Assembly: GCF_019968905.1 (NCBI RefSeq)
Contig: NZ_CP079946.1
Span: forward strand, 1,054,001-1,118,000
DNA from: Corallococcus sp. EGB
Lineage (GTDB): Bacteria > Myxococcota > Myxococcia > Myxococcales > Myxococcaceae
Reading direction: 5' to 3'
DNA: 64,000 nt
Within the stretch, counting starts at the first letter, position 1. The number at the start of each line of letters is the position of its first letter. Below, piece after piece: positions 30,825 to 44,940 of the stretch. The notes beneath the pieces are model-generated. The model saw only the letters and a list, made by a program, of their open reading frames with translations, had not been told where the DNA came from and searched no databases. Both the position numbers and the translations under genes were made by a program.

Positions 30825-31970
30825 GTGATTCGATTCGGACCGTGGAGCACCACCCTGGGGCTGGCCGCGGGCTTTGGCACGCTGGTCTCCGTGCTGCTCC
30901 TGACGGCCGCTGGGAACCGCCCGGCGAACCGGCTCCTGGCCGCGTTGCTCGGCGTCTCCGTGCTGCGGCTGATGCCCTATGTGCTGGGCTTCGCGGGCTT
31001 CTATGACGCGCATCCCTGGCTGTCGTTCGCGCCGTTCGACCTGGGCCTCGCGACCGGACCGCTGCTCTACCTCTACGTCCGCCGTCTCGTGACGCCCAGG
31101 CTGCCCGCTCGCGCGTGGCGGCACTTCGTTCCCGCGGGCGTCATGCTCGGCTACACGCTGTGCGCGTTCGCGCTGCCTCTTGAGCAGAAGCTGCGCTGGA
31201 ATGACTCCATCCACGAGCCCTGGATTGCTCCCATCGAATCCGCCGCGAACATGGTCTCGCTCGCGGCGTACCTGGTGGCCACGGTCCGCTTCCACGGCCG
31301 CTATCAACGCTGGCTCCTGGAGCATGTCAGCGACCAGGACTCGCACCGCCAGCCGTGGATCGCGACCGTGCTCGTGTCGCTGGAGCTGAGCTGGACCGCG
31401 ACCGTGGGCTTCGCGTTCGTGGACCGGTTCCTGACGCCCCTGAGCTACTACGACCGGTTTCCCCAGTACCTGCTCTTCGCGGCCATCGTCCTCTGGCTGG
31501 GACTGGAGGGCTGGCGCCATGCCGGACATCGCTTCCCTCAGTGGGCACTCCGCACTGACGGTGCTCCCGTTCCGGACCGCGACTGGTCCGCCCTGGCCGC
31601 CGGTTGGGAAGCACGCATCCGGAGCGCGGGATGGTGGCGCGAGCCGGGCCTGACCCTCTCCGAGGTCGCCCGCCGGCTGGGGACCAATGAGAGCTATGCC
31701 TCGCGAGCCTTCAACCGGGGACTGGGCCGCAACTTCAACGCCGTCATCAACGCCATGCGCGTGGCCGCCGTGCAGGAACGCCTGTGCTCCGGTGATCCCA
31801 CGCCCCTGTTGACGATGGCGCTGGAGGCAGGCTTCGCGTCCAAGGCCAGCTTCAACCGGATCTTCCGCGAGCACACCGGCCTCAGCCCCACGGCCTGGCG
31901 GACGGCTCAACAAACGAAAAACCGCGCGCAGCCAGGACTTGAGACGACGGAAGGGGACGTGCCGGCATAG
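30825..31970 (+). CDS. AraC-family regulator with N-terminal membrane domain
   Basis: 381 residues from a GTG at 30825 preceded by GGAGG at a proper distance. The first ~240 residues contain several hydrophobic segments (LAAGFGTLVSVLLLTAAG, LLAALLGVSVLRLMPYVLG, GPLLYLYV, VMLGYTLCAFALPL and others), consistent with about six or seven membrane helices. The C-terminal ~100 residues are an AraC DNA-binding domain with two helix-turn-helices (LTLSEVARRLGTNESYASRAFN and ALEAGFASKASFNRIFREHTG). A membrane-bound one-component sensor is the natural reading. The following protease-like gene starts 10 bp after the stop and may be co-transcribed. Confidence 0.87.
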   Translation: MIRFGPWSTTLGLAAGFGTLVSVLLLTAAGNRPANRLLAALLGVSVLRLMPYVLGFAGFYDAHPWLSFAPFDLGLATGPLLYLYVRRLVTPRLPARAWRHFVPAGVMLGYTLCAFALPLEQKLRWNDSIHEPWIAPIESAANMVSLAAYLVATVRFHGRYQRWLLEHVSDQDSHRQPWIATVLVSLELSWTATVGFAFVDRFLTPLSYYDRFPQYLLFAAIVLWLGLEGWRHAGHRFPQWALRTDGAPVPDRDWSALAAGWEARIRSAGWWREPGLTLSEVARRLGTNESYASRAFNRGLGRNFNAVINAMRVAAVQERLCSGDPTPLLTMALEAGFASKASFNRIFREHTGLSPTAWRTAQQTKNRAQPGLETTEGDVPA

Positions 31971-31980
31971 CTCTCCGGCC

Positions 31981-33891
31981 ATGCTGCTCCCTGCGCTGGC
32001 CCTGACCCTGCTCCTCGCGGTTCCTCCGCCTCCTTCCAACACCCTGGACGCAGCGAAGGCACGCGCTGACGTCGCGCTCCTCCGTCGCGCGCTGGAGAAC
32101 ATCCATCCAGGCCTCTACCGCTATCGCACCAGGGCAGAGGCCCAGGCTGCCTTCGCCCGGTTGGAGGCAGCGGCGTCCCGTCCCATCACGGACTTGGTGC
32201 TCTGGCGGGAGGTTTCATTGCTGATCGCGGAGATCCACTGCGACCACACGAAGGTGGAGCTCCCAGAAGCGCTGGAGGCCTGGCGTCGCACCCAGCCCTC
32301 TCACCTGCCGCTGCGCTTCAAACTCATCGAAGGCCGGATGATCGTCGTCTCGAACGATGGTCAGCCCGGCGCTCCACCGCCCGGCGCCGAACTCGTCGCC
32401 ATCAACGGCATGCCTGTGCCCCGTGTGTTGCCCACCCTGGGCCGCACGGTTGCCTATGACGGGAGCACCGACCAGGCCATCGCCGCGAAGCTGGGGTCGG
32501 ACAGCGACCTCATGGGAGATGACTTCAACGAAGCCTGGCCCGCCTTCCATGGGTTCTCCTCGCGCTGGGAGCTCGACTGGAAGCGCCCGGGAGAGCGCCA
32601 GCTCACGCATGCCACCCTGGAGCCCATCCCGTTCACGCGATGGACCGCGCTGCCCTGGCCGGGAAGCCCCTATCGCGACGAGTTCTACAAGGCCATCCGC
32701 TGGCGGCTCGACGGCAAGGTCGCCACGCTGCGCATCGACACCTTCGTGAACTACCGCAACCCCGTGGACCCCGAGTCCTTCCTGGGGAGCTTCTTCAAGA
32801 CGCTGAAGACCCGAGGCGTGGAGCACCTCGTGCTCGACCTCCGGGAGAGCGGCGGGGGTTCGGATGAGGTGGCGGTCGCGCTGTTGCGCTACCTGCTCCC
32901 GGAGCCCTTCGTCTGGTTGAAGCCCGCGCTGCTCAAGTCCATCCGCTACGGAGACCTCTCCCAGCACATCGAGAGCTGGGGCAACCGGCAGGAGTTCTTC
33001 GAGCCGCCGCTGGAGGACTTCCGGCGCACGAAAGAGGGCGCCTGGGAGCGGCTGCCTCGCCCGGACGACTCCGCACGGCAGCTCCAGTCCCCCTCGCCGG
33101 ACCGCTTCACCGGACGCATCACGGTCCTCGCCGGGCCCATGAATGCCTCCGGCGCGACGATGACGCTGGCGCAATTGAAGGACAAGGGCAGCGTGCGGCT
33201 CGTGGGGGAGGAGAGCGCCGGCAGCGCGGAGGGTCCCACGGCCGGCCGCATCTTCCTGCTGACGCTGCCCCACAGCGGCCTGCGGATCCGCATCCCCATC
33301 GCGTGGAACCAGACGAACGTCGACCACTTCCTCGCGGGCCGCGGCGTCCCCGTGGACGAGACGGTCATCCCCACGCTCCTCGACTTCGAGTCAGGACGGG
33401 ACCGCGTGGCCGAAGTCGCGAAGGCTCCCACGCCGCTCGCCGTCCCCTCGCTTGCGTCCGTGCTGGCGGGGAACTGGGGCGGCACGCTCGACTACCGCGA
33501 CTTCGGCAGTGACAGGCGCGTCGTCCTCCCCACGCTGCTCACCTCGACGGGGGAGGGAGACGAGGTCCACCTCGCCTTCACCTTCGATGACGGTCCCCAC
33601 AAGACCGTCCGCACCTCGCAGGTCCTGTGGATCCGCGCGGACGGCGGCGTGCTCGAAAGTGAAGAAGGCGACGCGGCCCAGGCCATGCGCATCCTCGAAC
33701 GTCGCGGAGGACCTGACGCCCGCGAGCTGACCGTGGTGGCGGAGGGCTCGGGACACGAGAACGGAGCACCCGTCGAGGTACGAATGGTGCTGCTCCGGCG
33801 CGGCGCCGTCCTCTCCCTCAGCCGGCTGACACGGCGTCCCGGGGAGCCGTTCCTGCTTCGCCACGTGTACCGGCTGTCCGCACTGCCCTGA
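31981..33891 (+). CDS. S41-like peptidase, exported
   Basis: 636 residues from the ATG at 31981, giving a signal peptide (MLLPALALTLLLAVPPPPS). A helical N-terminal domain (about 20-110) is followed by a PDZ-like segment (PPPGAELVAINGMPVPRV) and a tail-specific-protease-like core with LVLDLRESGGGSDEVA and the putative nucleophile S390 in PMNASGATMTL, then GEESAGSAEGPTAGR. The usual catalytic Lys of S41 is not clearly placed four residues after Ser, so activity is uncertain. The last ~130 residues form an extra beta-rich domain. The protein probably acts in the periplasm or outside the cell. Confidence 0.75.
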   Translation: MLLPALALTLLLAVPPPPSNTLDAAKARADVALLRRALENIHPGLYRYRTRAEAQAAFARLEAAASRPITDLVLWREVSLLIAEIHCDHTKVELPEALEAWRRTQPSHLPLRFKLIEGRMIVVSNDGQPGAPPPGAELVAINGMPVPRVLPTLGRTVAYDGSTDQAIAAKLGSDSDLMGDDFNEAWPAFHGFSSRWELDWKRPGERQLTHATLEPIPFTRWTALPWPGSPYRDEFYKAIRWRLDGKVATLRIDTFVNYRNPVDPESFLGSFFKTLKTRGVEHLVLDLRESGGGSDEVAVALLRYLLPEPFVWLKPALLKSIRYGDLSQHIESWGNRQEFFEPPLEDFRRTKEGAWERLPRPDDSARQLQSPSPDRFTGRITVLAGPMNASGATMTLAQLKDKGSVRLVGEESAGSAEGPTAGRIFLLTLPHSGLRIRIPIAWNQTNVDHFLAGRGVPVDETVIPTLLDFESGRDRVAEVAKAPTPLAVPSLASVLAGNWGGTLDYRDFGSDRRVVLPTLLTSTGEGDEVHLAFTFDDGPHKTVRTSQVLWIRADGGVLESEEGDAAQAMRILERRGGPDARELTVVAEGSGHENGAPVEVRMVLLRRGAVLSLSRLTRRPGEPFLLRHVYRLSALP

Positions 33892-33916
33892 GCCGCCGCC
33901 CCGGCAGGCCTCCAGG

Positions 33917-33937
33917 CCTGTCCGACAGTCGGACAGG
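33917..33937. promoter_or_regulatory. Perfect 21-bp palindrome
   Basis: CCTGTCCGAC and GTCGGACAGG flank a single A, 25 bases after the protease stop. With a 1-nt spacer and no T-run this looks more like a dimeric repressor site or an extragenic palindrome than a terminator. The cognate protein is unknown. Confidence 0.4.
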
Positions 33938-34019
33938 TTCGTGCAGTGCGCCCCGGTCGCGCCTCGCTGCACCCGGGGATGCTGCCGGGCCCTTGTCCTG
34001 AAGTCTGCTGCTAGAGGCA

Positions 34020-34152
34020 CTGGCTTATGGTGAATTGGACTCCATCTCTTCAGATTTAGACTTATTTCGATTGAAACTAGGCAACGTCCAATTGAAGTTA
34101 GCCCGCACCAGGTCTATGTTGCGTTGCGTCAGCTCTTGGGAGAGGTGCGGCG
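34020..34152 (+). promoter_or_regulatory. AT-rich leader upstream of the ammonium transporter
   Basis: This stretch is much more AT-rich than its surroundings and carries the inverted repeat GAATTGGAC (near 34032) and GTCCAATTG (near 34086), about 46 bases apart. It likely holds the amt promoter and perhaps binding sites. A canonical sigma-54 element was looked for and not found. Confidence 0.45.
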
Positions 34153-35538
34153 ATGCAGAAGTGGATGGCGGTGGTCCTGCTGGTGGCGGTGGGGGTGGCG
34201 GGACTGGTGGTGGCCCCGGCGGCGCAGGTGAAGCAGGGCGGCCCCATCAACGCGGCGGACACGGCCTGGCTGCTCACCGCCACGGCGCTGGTGCTGCTGA
34301 TGACGCCCGGCCTGTCGTTCTTCTACGGCGGCATGGTGCGGCTGAAGAACGTGGTCTCCACGCTGATGCAGAGCTTCATCGCCATGGCCGTCATCAGCGT
34401 GCTGTGGGTCGTCGTGGGCTTCAGCCTTTGCTTCGGCGACAGCTTCCACGGCCTCATCGGGGATCCGCGCACCTTCTTCATGTTCAGCGGCGTGGGCGGT
34501 GAGACGCACCCGGACCTGGCGCCCACCGTGCCGCTGCTGCTCTTCGCGCTCTTCCAGCTCAAGTTCGCCATCATCACCCCGGCGCTCATCACCGGCGCGT
34601 TCGCGGAGCGCGTGCGCTTCAAGGCGTACCTGCTCTTCATGGTGCTCTTCAGCCTCTTCATCTACGCGCCGCTCGCCCACTGGACGTGGCACCCGGAGGG
34701 CTTCCTGCGCCAGTGGGGCGTGCTCGACTTCGCGGGCGGCACCGTGGTGCACATGTCCGCGGGCCTCGCCGCCCTCGCGGGTGCCATCGTCCTGGGCCGC
34801 CGTCAGGTGCACCTGACGCACGCCACGCATGCTCCCGCCAATGTGCCCTTCGTGATGCTCGGCACGGGCATGCTGTGGTTCGGCTGGTTCGGCTTCAACG
34901 CGGGCTCCGCGCTGTCCGCGTCGTCCCTGGCCACGCTGGCCTTCGCCACCACGAACACGGCCTCCGCCTCCGCGATGCTCGGGTGGATTGCGTTCGACTG
35001 GCTGCGCGGCCGCAAGCCCAGCGCCATGGGCGCCTGCGTGGGCGCGGTGGTGGGCCTGGTCGCCGTCACGCCCGCCGCGGGCTTCATCACCGTGGGGCAG
35101 AGCATCGTGGTGGGCCTCGTCGCCAGCTTCGTCAGCAACGCCGCCGTGCACTTCAAGAGCCGCACCGCGCTGGATGACACGCTCGACGTCTTCCCCTGCC
35201 ACGGCCTGGGCGGCATCGTCGGCATGATCCTCACCGGCGTGCTCGCGAAGGACGTGGGCCTCATCCATGGTCAGACGCACACCTTCCTGATGCACATGCT
35301 GGCGCTGGTCATCGTCTCCGTCTTCTCCTTCGTGGGGTCGTTCATCCTCTACAAGATCGTGGACCGCATCGTTCCGCTGCGCGTCACCCGTGAGCAGGAG
35401 GAGGAGGGCCTGGACTTGAGCCAGCACGGCGAGACCGTGGGCGAGGTCCCCACCGTGACGCTCGCCCCGCCCGCGCCCGCCGCGAGCGCGCCTGGCACGC
35501 CGGAGCCTGCCGCCCCGTCGGAGCCCGTGCCCGCGTAA
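34153..35538 (+). CDS. amt: Ammonium transporter
   Basis: 461 residues with eleven to twelve membrane segments and an N-terminal hydrophobic leader. Family motifs are present: LLMTPGLSFFYGGMVRLKN, DFAGGTVVHMSAG, GTGMLWFGWFGFNAGSAL and DVFPCHGLGGIVGMILTG. These carry the pore His pair and the phenylalanine gate of the Amt/Rh fold. The cytoplasmic C-terminal tail is followed by a long Ala/Pro-rich extension (about the last 35 residues) not usual for the family. The ribosome site is GGAGAGG. No glnK gene is adjacent, which is unusual because amt is often paired with it. Confidence 0.92.
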   Translation: MQKWMAVVLLVAVGVAGLVVAPAAQVKQGGPINAADTAWLLTATALVLLMTPGLSFFYGGMVRLKNVVSTLMQSFIAMAVISVLWVVVGFSLCFGDSFHGLIGDPRTFFMFSGVGGETHPDLAPTVPLLLFALFQLKFAIITPALITGAFAERVRFKAYLLFMVLFSLFIYAPLAHWTWHPEGFLRQWGVLDFAGGTVVHMSAGLAALAGAIVLGRRQVHLTHATHAPANVPFVMLGTGMLWFGWFGFNAGSALSASSLATLAFATTNTASASAMLGWIAFDWLRGRKPSAMGACVGAVVGLVAVTPAAGFITVGQSIVVGLVASFVSNAAVHFKSRTALDDTLDVFPCHGLGGIVGMILTGVLAKDVGLIHGQTHTFLMHMLALVIVSVFSFVGSFILYKIVDRIVPLRVTREQEEEGLDLSQHGETVGEVPTVTLAPPAPAASAPGTPEPAAPSEPVPA

Positions 35539-35564
35539 CATCGTTCCCCAGTCAATGCCGTGCG

Positions 35565-35600
35565 CACGGGGCCCCTCGCTTCACGCGGGTGGGCCCCGTG
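35565..35600 (+). terminator. Hairpin after amt
   Basis: A 10-bp perfect inverted repeat (CACGGGGCCC at 35565-35574 and GGGCCCCGTG at 35591-35600) with a 16-nt loop, 27 bases after the amt stop. It fits a transcription terminator without a U-tract. Confidence 0.5.
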
Positions 35601-35819
35601 GTGCGTTGGGGCTCCGAGCGTACAGGCCCCGCGAGGCAGGAAATCTGTCGGGAAGGGGATGCGTGGCGTCCTCGCGGCTCATTCGCGCGGGCAGCTCCCT
35701 GTTCGGGGCCTGACTGCGACCCGTCATGGGGGCGACGTCTCCTCAGACACTTCGTGCTCGCGGCGTTCCCTCAATGCCAGCCATCCCGCGAAACGGCTGG
35801 CATGACTGAGGGGAAGTGC

Positions 35820-38006
35820 ATGCTTCGGAAGTGCGAGGAATGGAGAGTCGCCGCCGTGGGAGCCGTGCTGTTGATCTGCGGTTGCGCGAAGGAGCCGGTG
35901 CAGGTGCCTTCGAAAGAGGGCTCCCTGGAGGAGGCGCGGAGCGACACTCGGAGCCTGGACGAGCTGCCGGTCGTGCCGGGCCTGTCCGTCGCCGGAGTCT
36001 TCGCGCAGAAGCTGGAACAGCCCACGGCCCTGGGGGAGACGATGGCCGTGCACGTGAAGCTGCCACCCCCGGCCAACGCGGCGCTCGCGGGCAGCCTCGT
36101 GCGCGTGGTCGGAGACCCGGCGCGACCCACGGTCCTGTTTCACTCCGACACCCTGGTCCGGCTGGGCGCGATTCAGTCGAGCCCCGGCCCCGACTTCTTC
36201 ACCTTCTTCTCGCGGGTCCCGGACTCGGAACTGGAGCGTCGTCAGGAAGACGAGCGACGGCTGGCCGCGGGCGAGTTCGGGATGCCCACCCGGGAGACCG
36301 TCCTGTTCAACGGCCGCCACCCGGTTGCCCGTGGCGAAGGGCTCCCCCTGGACGCCAACGCGTTCGCGCAGGGCGCGCTCGTGCCCCAGACAATCTGTCC
36401 GTGGATGCCGGCCTCCACCCAGGCCTGGTGGGACCGGACGCAGGTGATCCGCGACCCGGCCGTGGTGCTCGACCCGGCGCGCACGTGGGACCCGTGCACG
36501 GGCGCGGGGAAGAAGGGCGGGGTCTGGACGTTCGCGCACCTCATGCGGGAGATGGCGCATGGCTCCGGCTCGCGCCCGGAGGCTTTCGTGCTGAGCTGGC
36601 TGTCGCTCTGGCTCAATGACTTCCAGGCCAACGGCGACACGGTGCCCGCGCGCCGCACGATGTATGACGAGGTGATTGCCCCCTGGGCCGCCGCCAGCGG
36701 CGCGTCCTCGTCCCTCCAGTTCAATGCCGCCACGGGGCGCTGGGAGGTGGCGTTGAGCAAGCCCCTGGACCTGGACATCGCGCCCTTCCGGCTGCTGGCC
36801 ATCGTCAACCGCATCGACCTGGCCGGTACCTCGAGCGACTCCGGCAAGCCGTCCAACCCGGGCGAGCTGCGCTTCATCTTCGGACTGACGCGCCCCTCGC
36901 CCTGGGGACGTGGCACGGAGGCGACCTGCAACCTCAAGCCCTTCACCGCCAACTTCGAATACGGCGTGCCGGGCGATGGATGCCAGTCGGTCGTTGGGTG
37001 GGCGCGGCAGTGGACCGCGCTGGGGATATCTCCCTTCCTCGACGCGACCTATCGGGCGCGGCTCGAGCAGATGACGGAGAGCGTCGTCCAGCGGGGGCAG
37101 GCTCCGGGGAAGGGAAACAAGAACGCGCTCAACCAACTGCGCACCAACGAGGCCGCCCTGGCGCTGCCGTGGGAGATGCGGGAGTTCCATCTGGCGGACG
37201 AGCACCCCGTGACCGGCATCGACACCCCTTCCAACGGGCTGCTGCGCGTCCACACGATGGCGTTGACCCCGGATGACGCGACCCACGACTCCCAGACCGA
37301 CCCGGACGTGGACCTCTTCGTGCGCACGGTCGTCAAGAACAGCGTCGAGCAGCCCGTGACGCTTCCGGCGCGCTGCGCCGCGCACTTCACGCTGCCCCGC
37401 ACCGTCAACGGCAGACCCTTCCTGGGCGCCAACACGCTGGTGGGGCCCCCCACCCACTGGCGGGCCGTCAACGCCGTCTCCACCGACGCCGCGGAGGTCT
37501 GCGCGCGGAAGGAGTTCTCCCTGAACACCTGCAACGGCTGTCACTTCGCGGACACGGGCACGAATGACTTCTCGGGCGTGGACAACCTCGCCTTCACGCA
37601 CGTCAGTCCCACGTCAGGCATTCCGGCCCGGCTGTCGAAGTTCCTGACGGGCGGGGGCAGCGGCTCCATGTTCGTCGTGCCGGACGCCCAGTTCGGAGGC
37701 CCGGTGGCATCGTGGCCGTACGCGGAGCTGCTGCGCCGGCACCAGCGGCTCCAGGAGCTGGCCTATTGCACCACCTGCGGATGGTTCCTCGGCCCGGACG
37801 CGGGCTTCCTGGACCAGCTGGCGTCGCTCGCTGGGGGCGTGCCCCTGGACGTGCCACCCGGCGCACCGCGGCCGGCGCTCACGGTGAGCCCCATCCGCGA
37901 CATCGGCGTGGTGCAGCGACTGCTGGAGCTGCGCCCCAGCTTCAGGACGCAGCCCCAGGAGCTGCCGCTCGACTTCCTCCAGCCGCCCGCGGCCCGCGTG
38001 CACTGA
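35820..38006 (+). CDS. Large lipoprotein with one haem-binding CxxCH motif
   Basis: 728 residues from the ATG at 35820, which has GAGGGGA upstream and gives a lipobox (LICGC, Cys about residue 23). Earlier in-frame starts exist but lack a signal. The middle of the protein has LLAIVNRIDLAG and GELRFIFGLTRPS. A single c-type haem motif, CNGCH (571-575), lies in the C-terminal third, near NTCNGCHFADTG. I do not recognise the family beyond 'myxobacterial haem-motif lipoprotein'. It should sit on the outer face of a membrane and could take part in redox or oxidative chemistry. It is converging with gltD. Confidence 0.6.
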   Translation: MLRKCEEWRVAAVGAVLLICGCAKEPVQVPSKEGSLEEARSDTRSLDELPVVPGLSVAGVFAQKLEQPTALGETMAVHVKLPPPANAALAGSLVRVVGDPARPTVLFHSDTLVRLGAIQSSPGPDFFTFFSRVPDSELERRQEDERRLAAGEFGMPTRETVLFNGRHPVARGEGLPLDANAFAQGALVPQTICPWMPASTQAWWDRTQVIRDPAVVLDPARTWDPCTGAGKKGGVWTFAHLMREMAHGSGSRPEAFVLSWLSLWLNDFQANGDTVPARRTMYDEVIAPWAAASGASSSLQFNAATGRWEVALSKPLDLDIAPFRLLAIVNRIDLAGTSSDSGKPSNPGELRFIFGLTRPSPWGRGTEATCNLKPFTANFEYGVPGDGCQSVVGWARQWTALGISPFLDATYRARLEQMTESVVQRGQAPGKGNKNALNQLRTNEAALALPWEMREFHLADEHPVTGIDTPSNGLLRVHTMALTPDDATHDSQTDPDVDLFVRTVVKNSVEQPVTLPARCAAHFTLPRTVNGRPFLGANTLVGPPTHWRAVNAVSTDAAEVCARKEFSLNTCNGCHFADTGTNDFSGVDNLAFTHVSPTSGIPARLSKFLTGGGSGSMFVVPDAQFGGPVASWPYAELLRRHQRLQELAYCTTCGWFLGPDAGFLDQLASLAGGVPLDVPPGAPRPALTVSPIRDIGVVQRLLELRPSFRTQPQELPLDFLQPPAARVH

Positions 38007-38018
38007 CGGGACGCGGCG

Positions 38019-39479
<1,461 letters not shown>

Positions 39480-39482
39480 GGC

Positions 39483-44054
<4,572 letters not shown>

Positions 44055-44262
44055 CGTCGAGACCCCTTTTCCCGCATGACGCGGGAAGCCAAGCTGTTGA
44101 GCTTCCAGGCTAACGCGGTGTGTCGCAGCCCGTAAAGACAGGGTGACTCAGGGGGTCGAGTCACCGCGCGGAGTGGTGGCGGGGAAACAGGCCCTTCGCG
44201 AGCCCCCACGGCGCGTGCGTCTTCCCGCACGTGCGGGGGTGGACGGCGAACAGTCCCCTGCG

Positions 44263-44940
44263 ATGAACGGCCAACATTCGCCGCAATGGGTTCTTTCCAG
44301 CCGCCCCTCCGCTTCCCATCCTCCGGAGACCTTGGACCTGCTGCAGCGGCTGAAGACGGAAACGCGCTCCCACCATGAGCGCACGGAGGGCGTGTTGCGT
44401 CTGATGGACGCGCACCTGACGCCCGCGGACTACCGGCGCCAACTGGAGGACTTCCACGGGCTCTACCTGCCGTTGGAGGCGCGGCTCGCCGGGCCCCTGT
44501 CCTCCCTGGAGCCGGCGTTGGAGCTGGCGTCGCGCTGGAAGACGCCGCTCCTGGAAGAGGACCTGCGCGCCATGGGGCACGACGCGGGGTCGATCGCGCG
44601 GCTGCCGCGCGCCGCTCCGTTGCCGTCGCTGACGGGGCTGGCGGAGGCCCTGGGCTGCGCGTACGTGCTGGAGGGCTCCACGCTGGGCGGCCAGCTCATC
44701 CTGCGCCACCTGCGGCGCCACTTCGGTCCGGACGCGGGCGTGGGGACCTTCGCCTTCGTCCGGGCCTACGGCGACCGGGTGGGCCCCATGTGGCGTGCCT
44801 TCGGCGCGGTCCTCACCCAGGCGTCCCAGCGGGCCGCCTCCGACACCTTCGACGCGGCCGTCGTTCAAGGCGCCCGCGACACCTTCGACGCATTCGCTGC
44901 CTGGATGACGCGAGAGCACGATGCCCCCGTCCGTCTCTGA
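44263..44940 (+). CDS. bphO: Biliverdin-producing haem oxygenase
   Basis: 225 residues from the ATG at 44263. The proximal haem ligand is probably H38 in TRSHHERTE (Hx3E pattern), and the distal helix is GSTLGGQLILRHL. It opens haem to biliverdin, CO and iron. It overlaps the phytochrome gene by 20 bases, so the chromophore is made together with its apoprotein. A longer frame from 44143 adds an unlikely 40-residue leader. Confidence 0.9.
   Translation: MNGQHSPQWVLSSRPSASHPPETLDLLQRLKTETRSHHERTEGVLRLMDAHLTPADYRRQLEDFHGLYLPLEARLAGPLSSLEPALELASRWKTPLLEEDLRAMGHDAGSIARLPRAAPLPSLTGLAEALGCAYVLEGSTLGGQLILRHLRRHFGPDAGVGTFAFVRAYGDRVGPMWRAFGAVLTQASQRAASDTFDAAVVQGARDTFDAFAAWMTREHDAPVRL

Noticed and set aside
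33990..34150. A sigma-54 promoter before amt
   Set aside because: No GG-N10-GC pair with the expected flanking bases was found; the closest matches have wrong spacing or bases.
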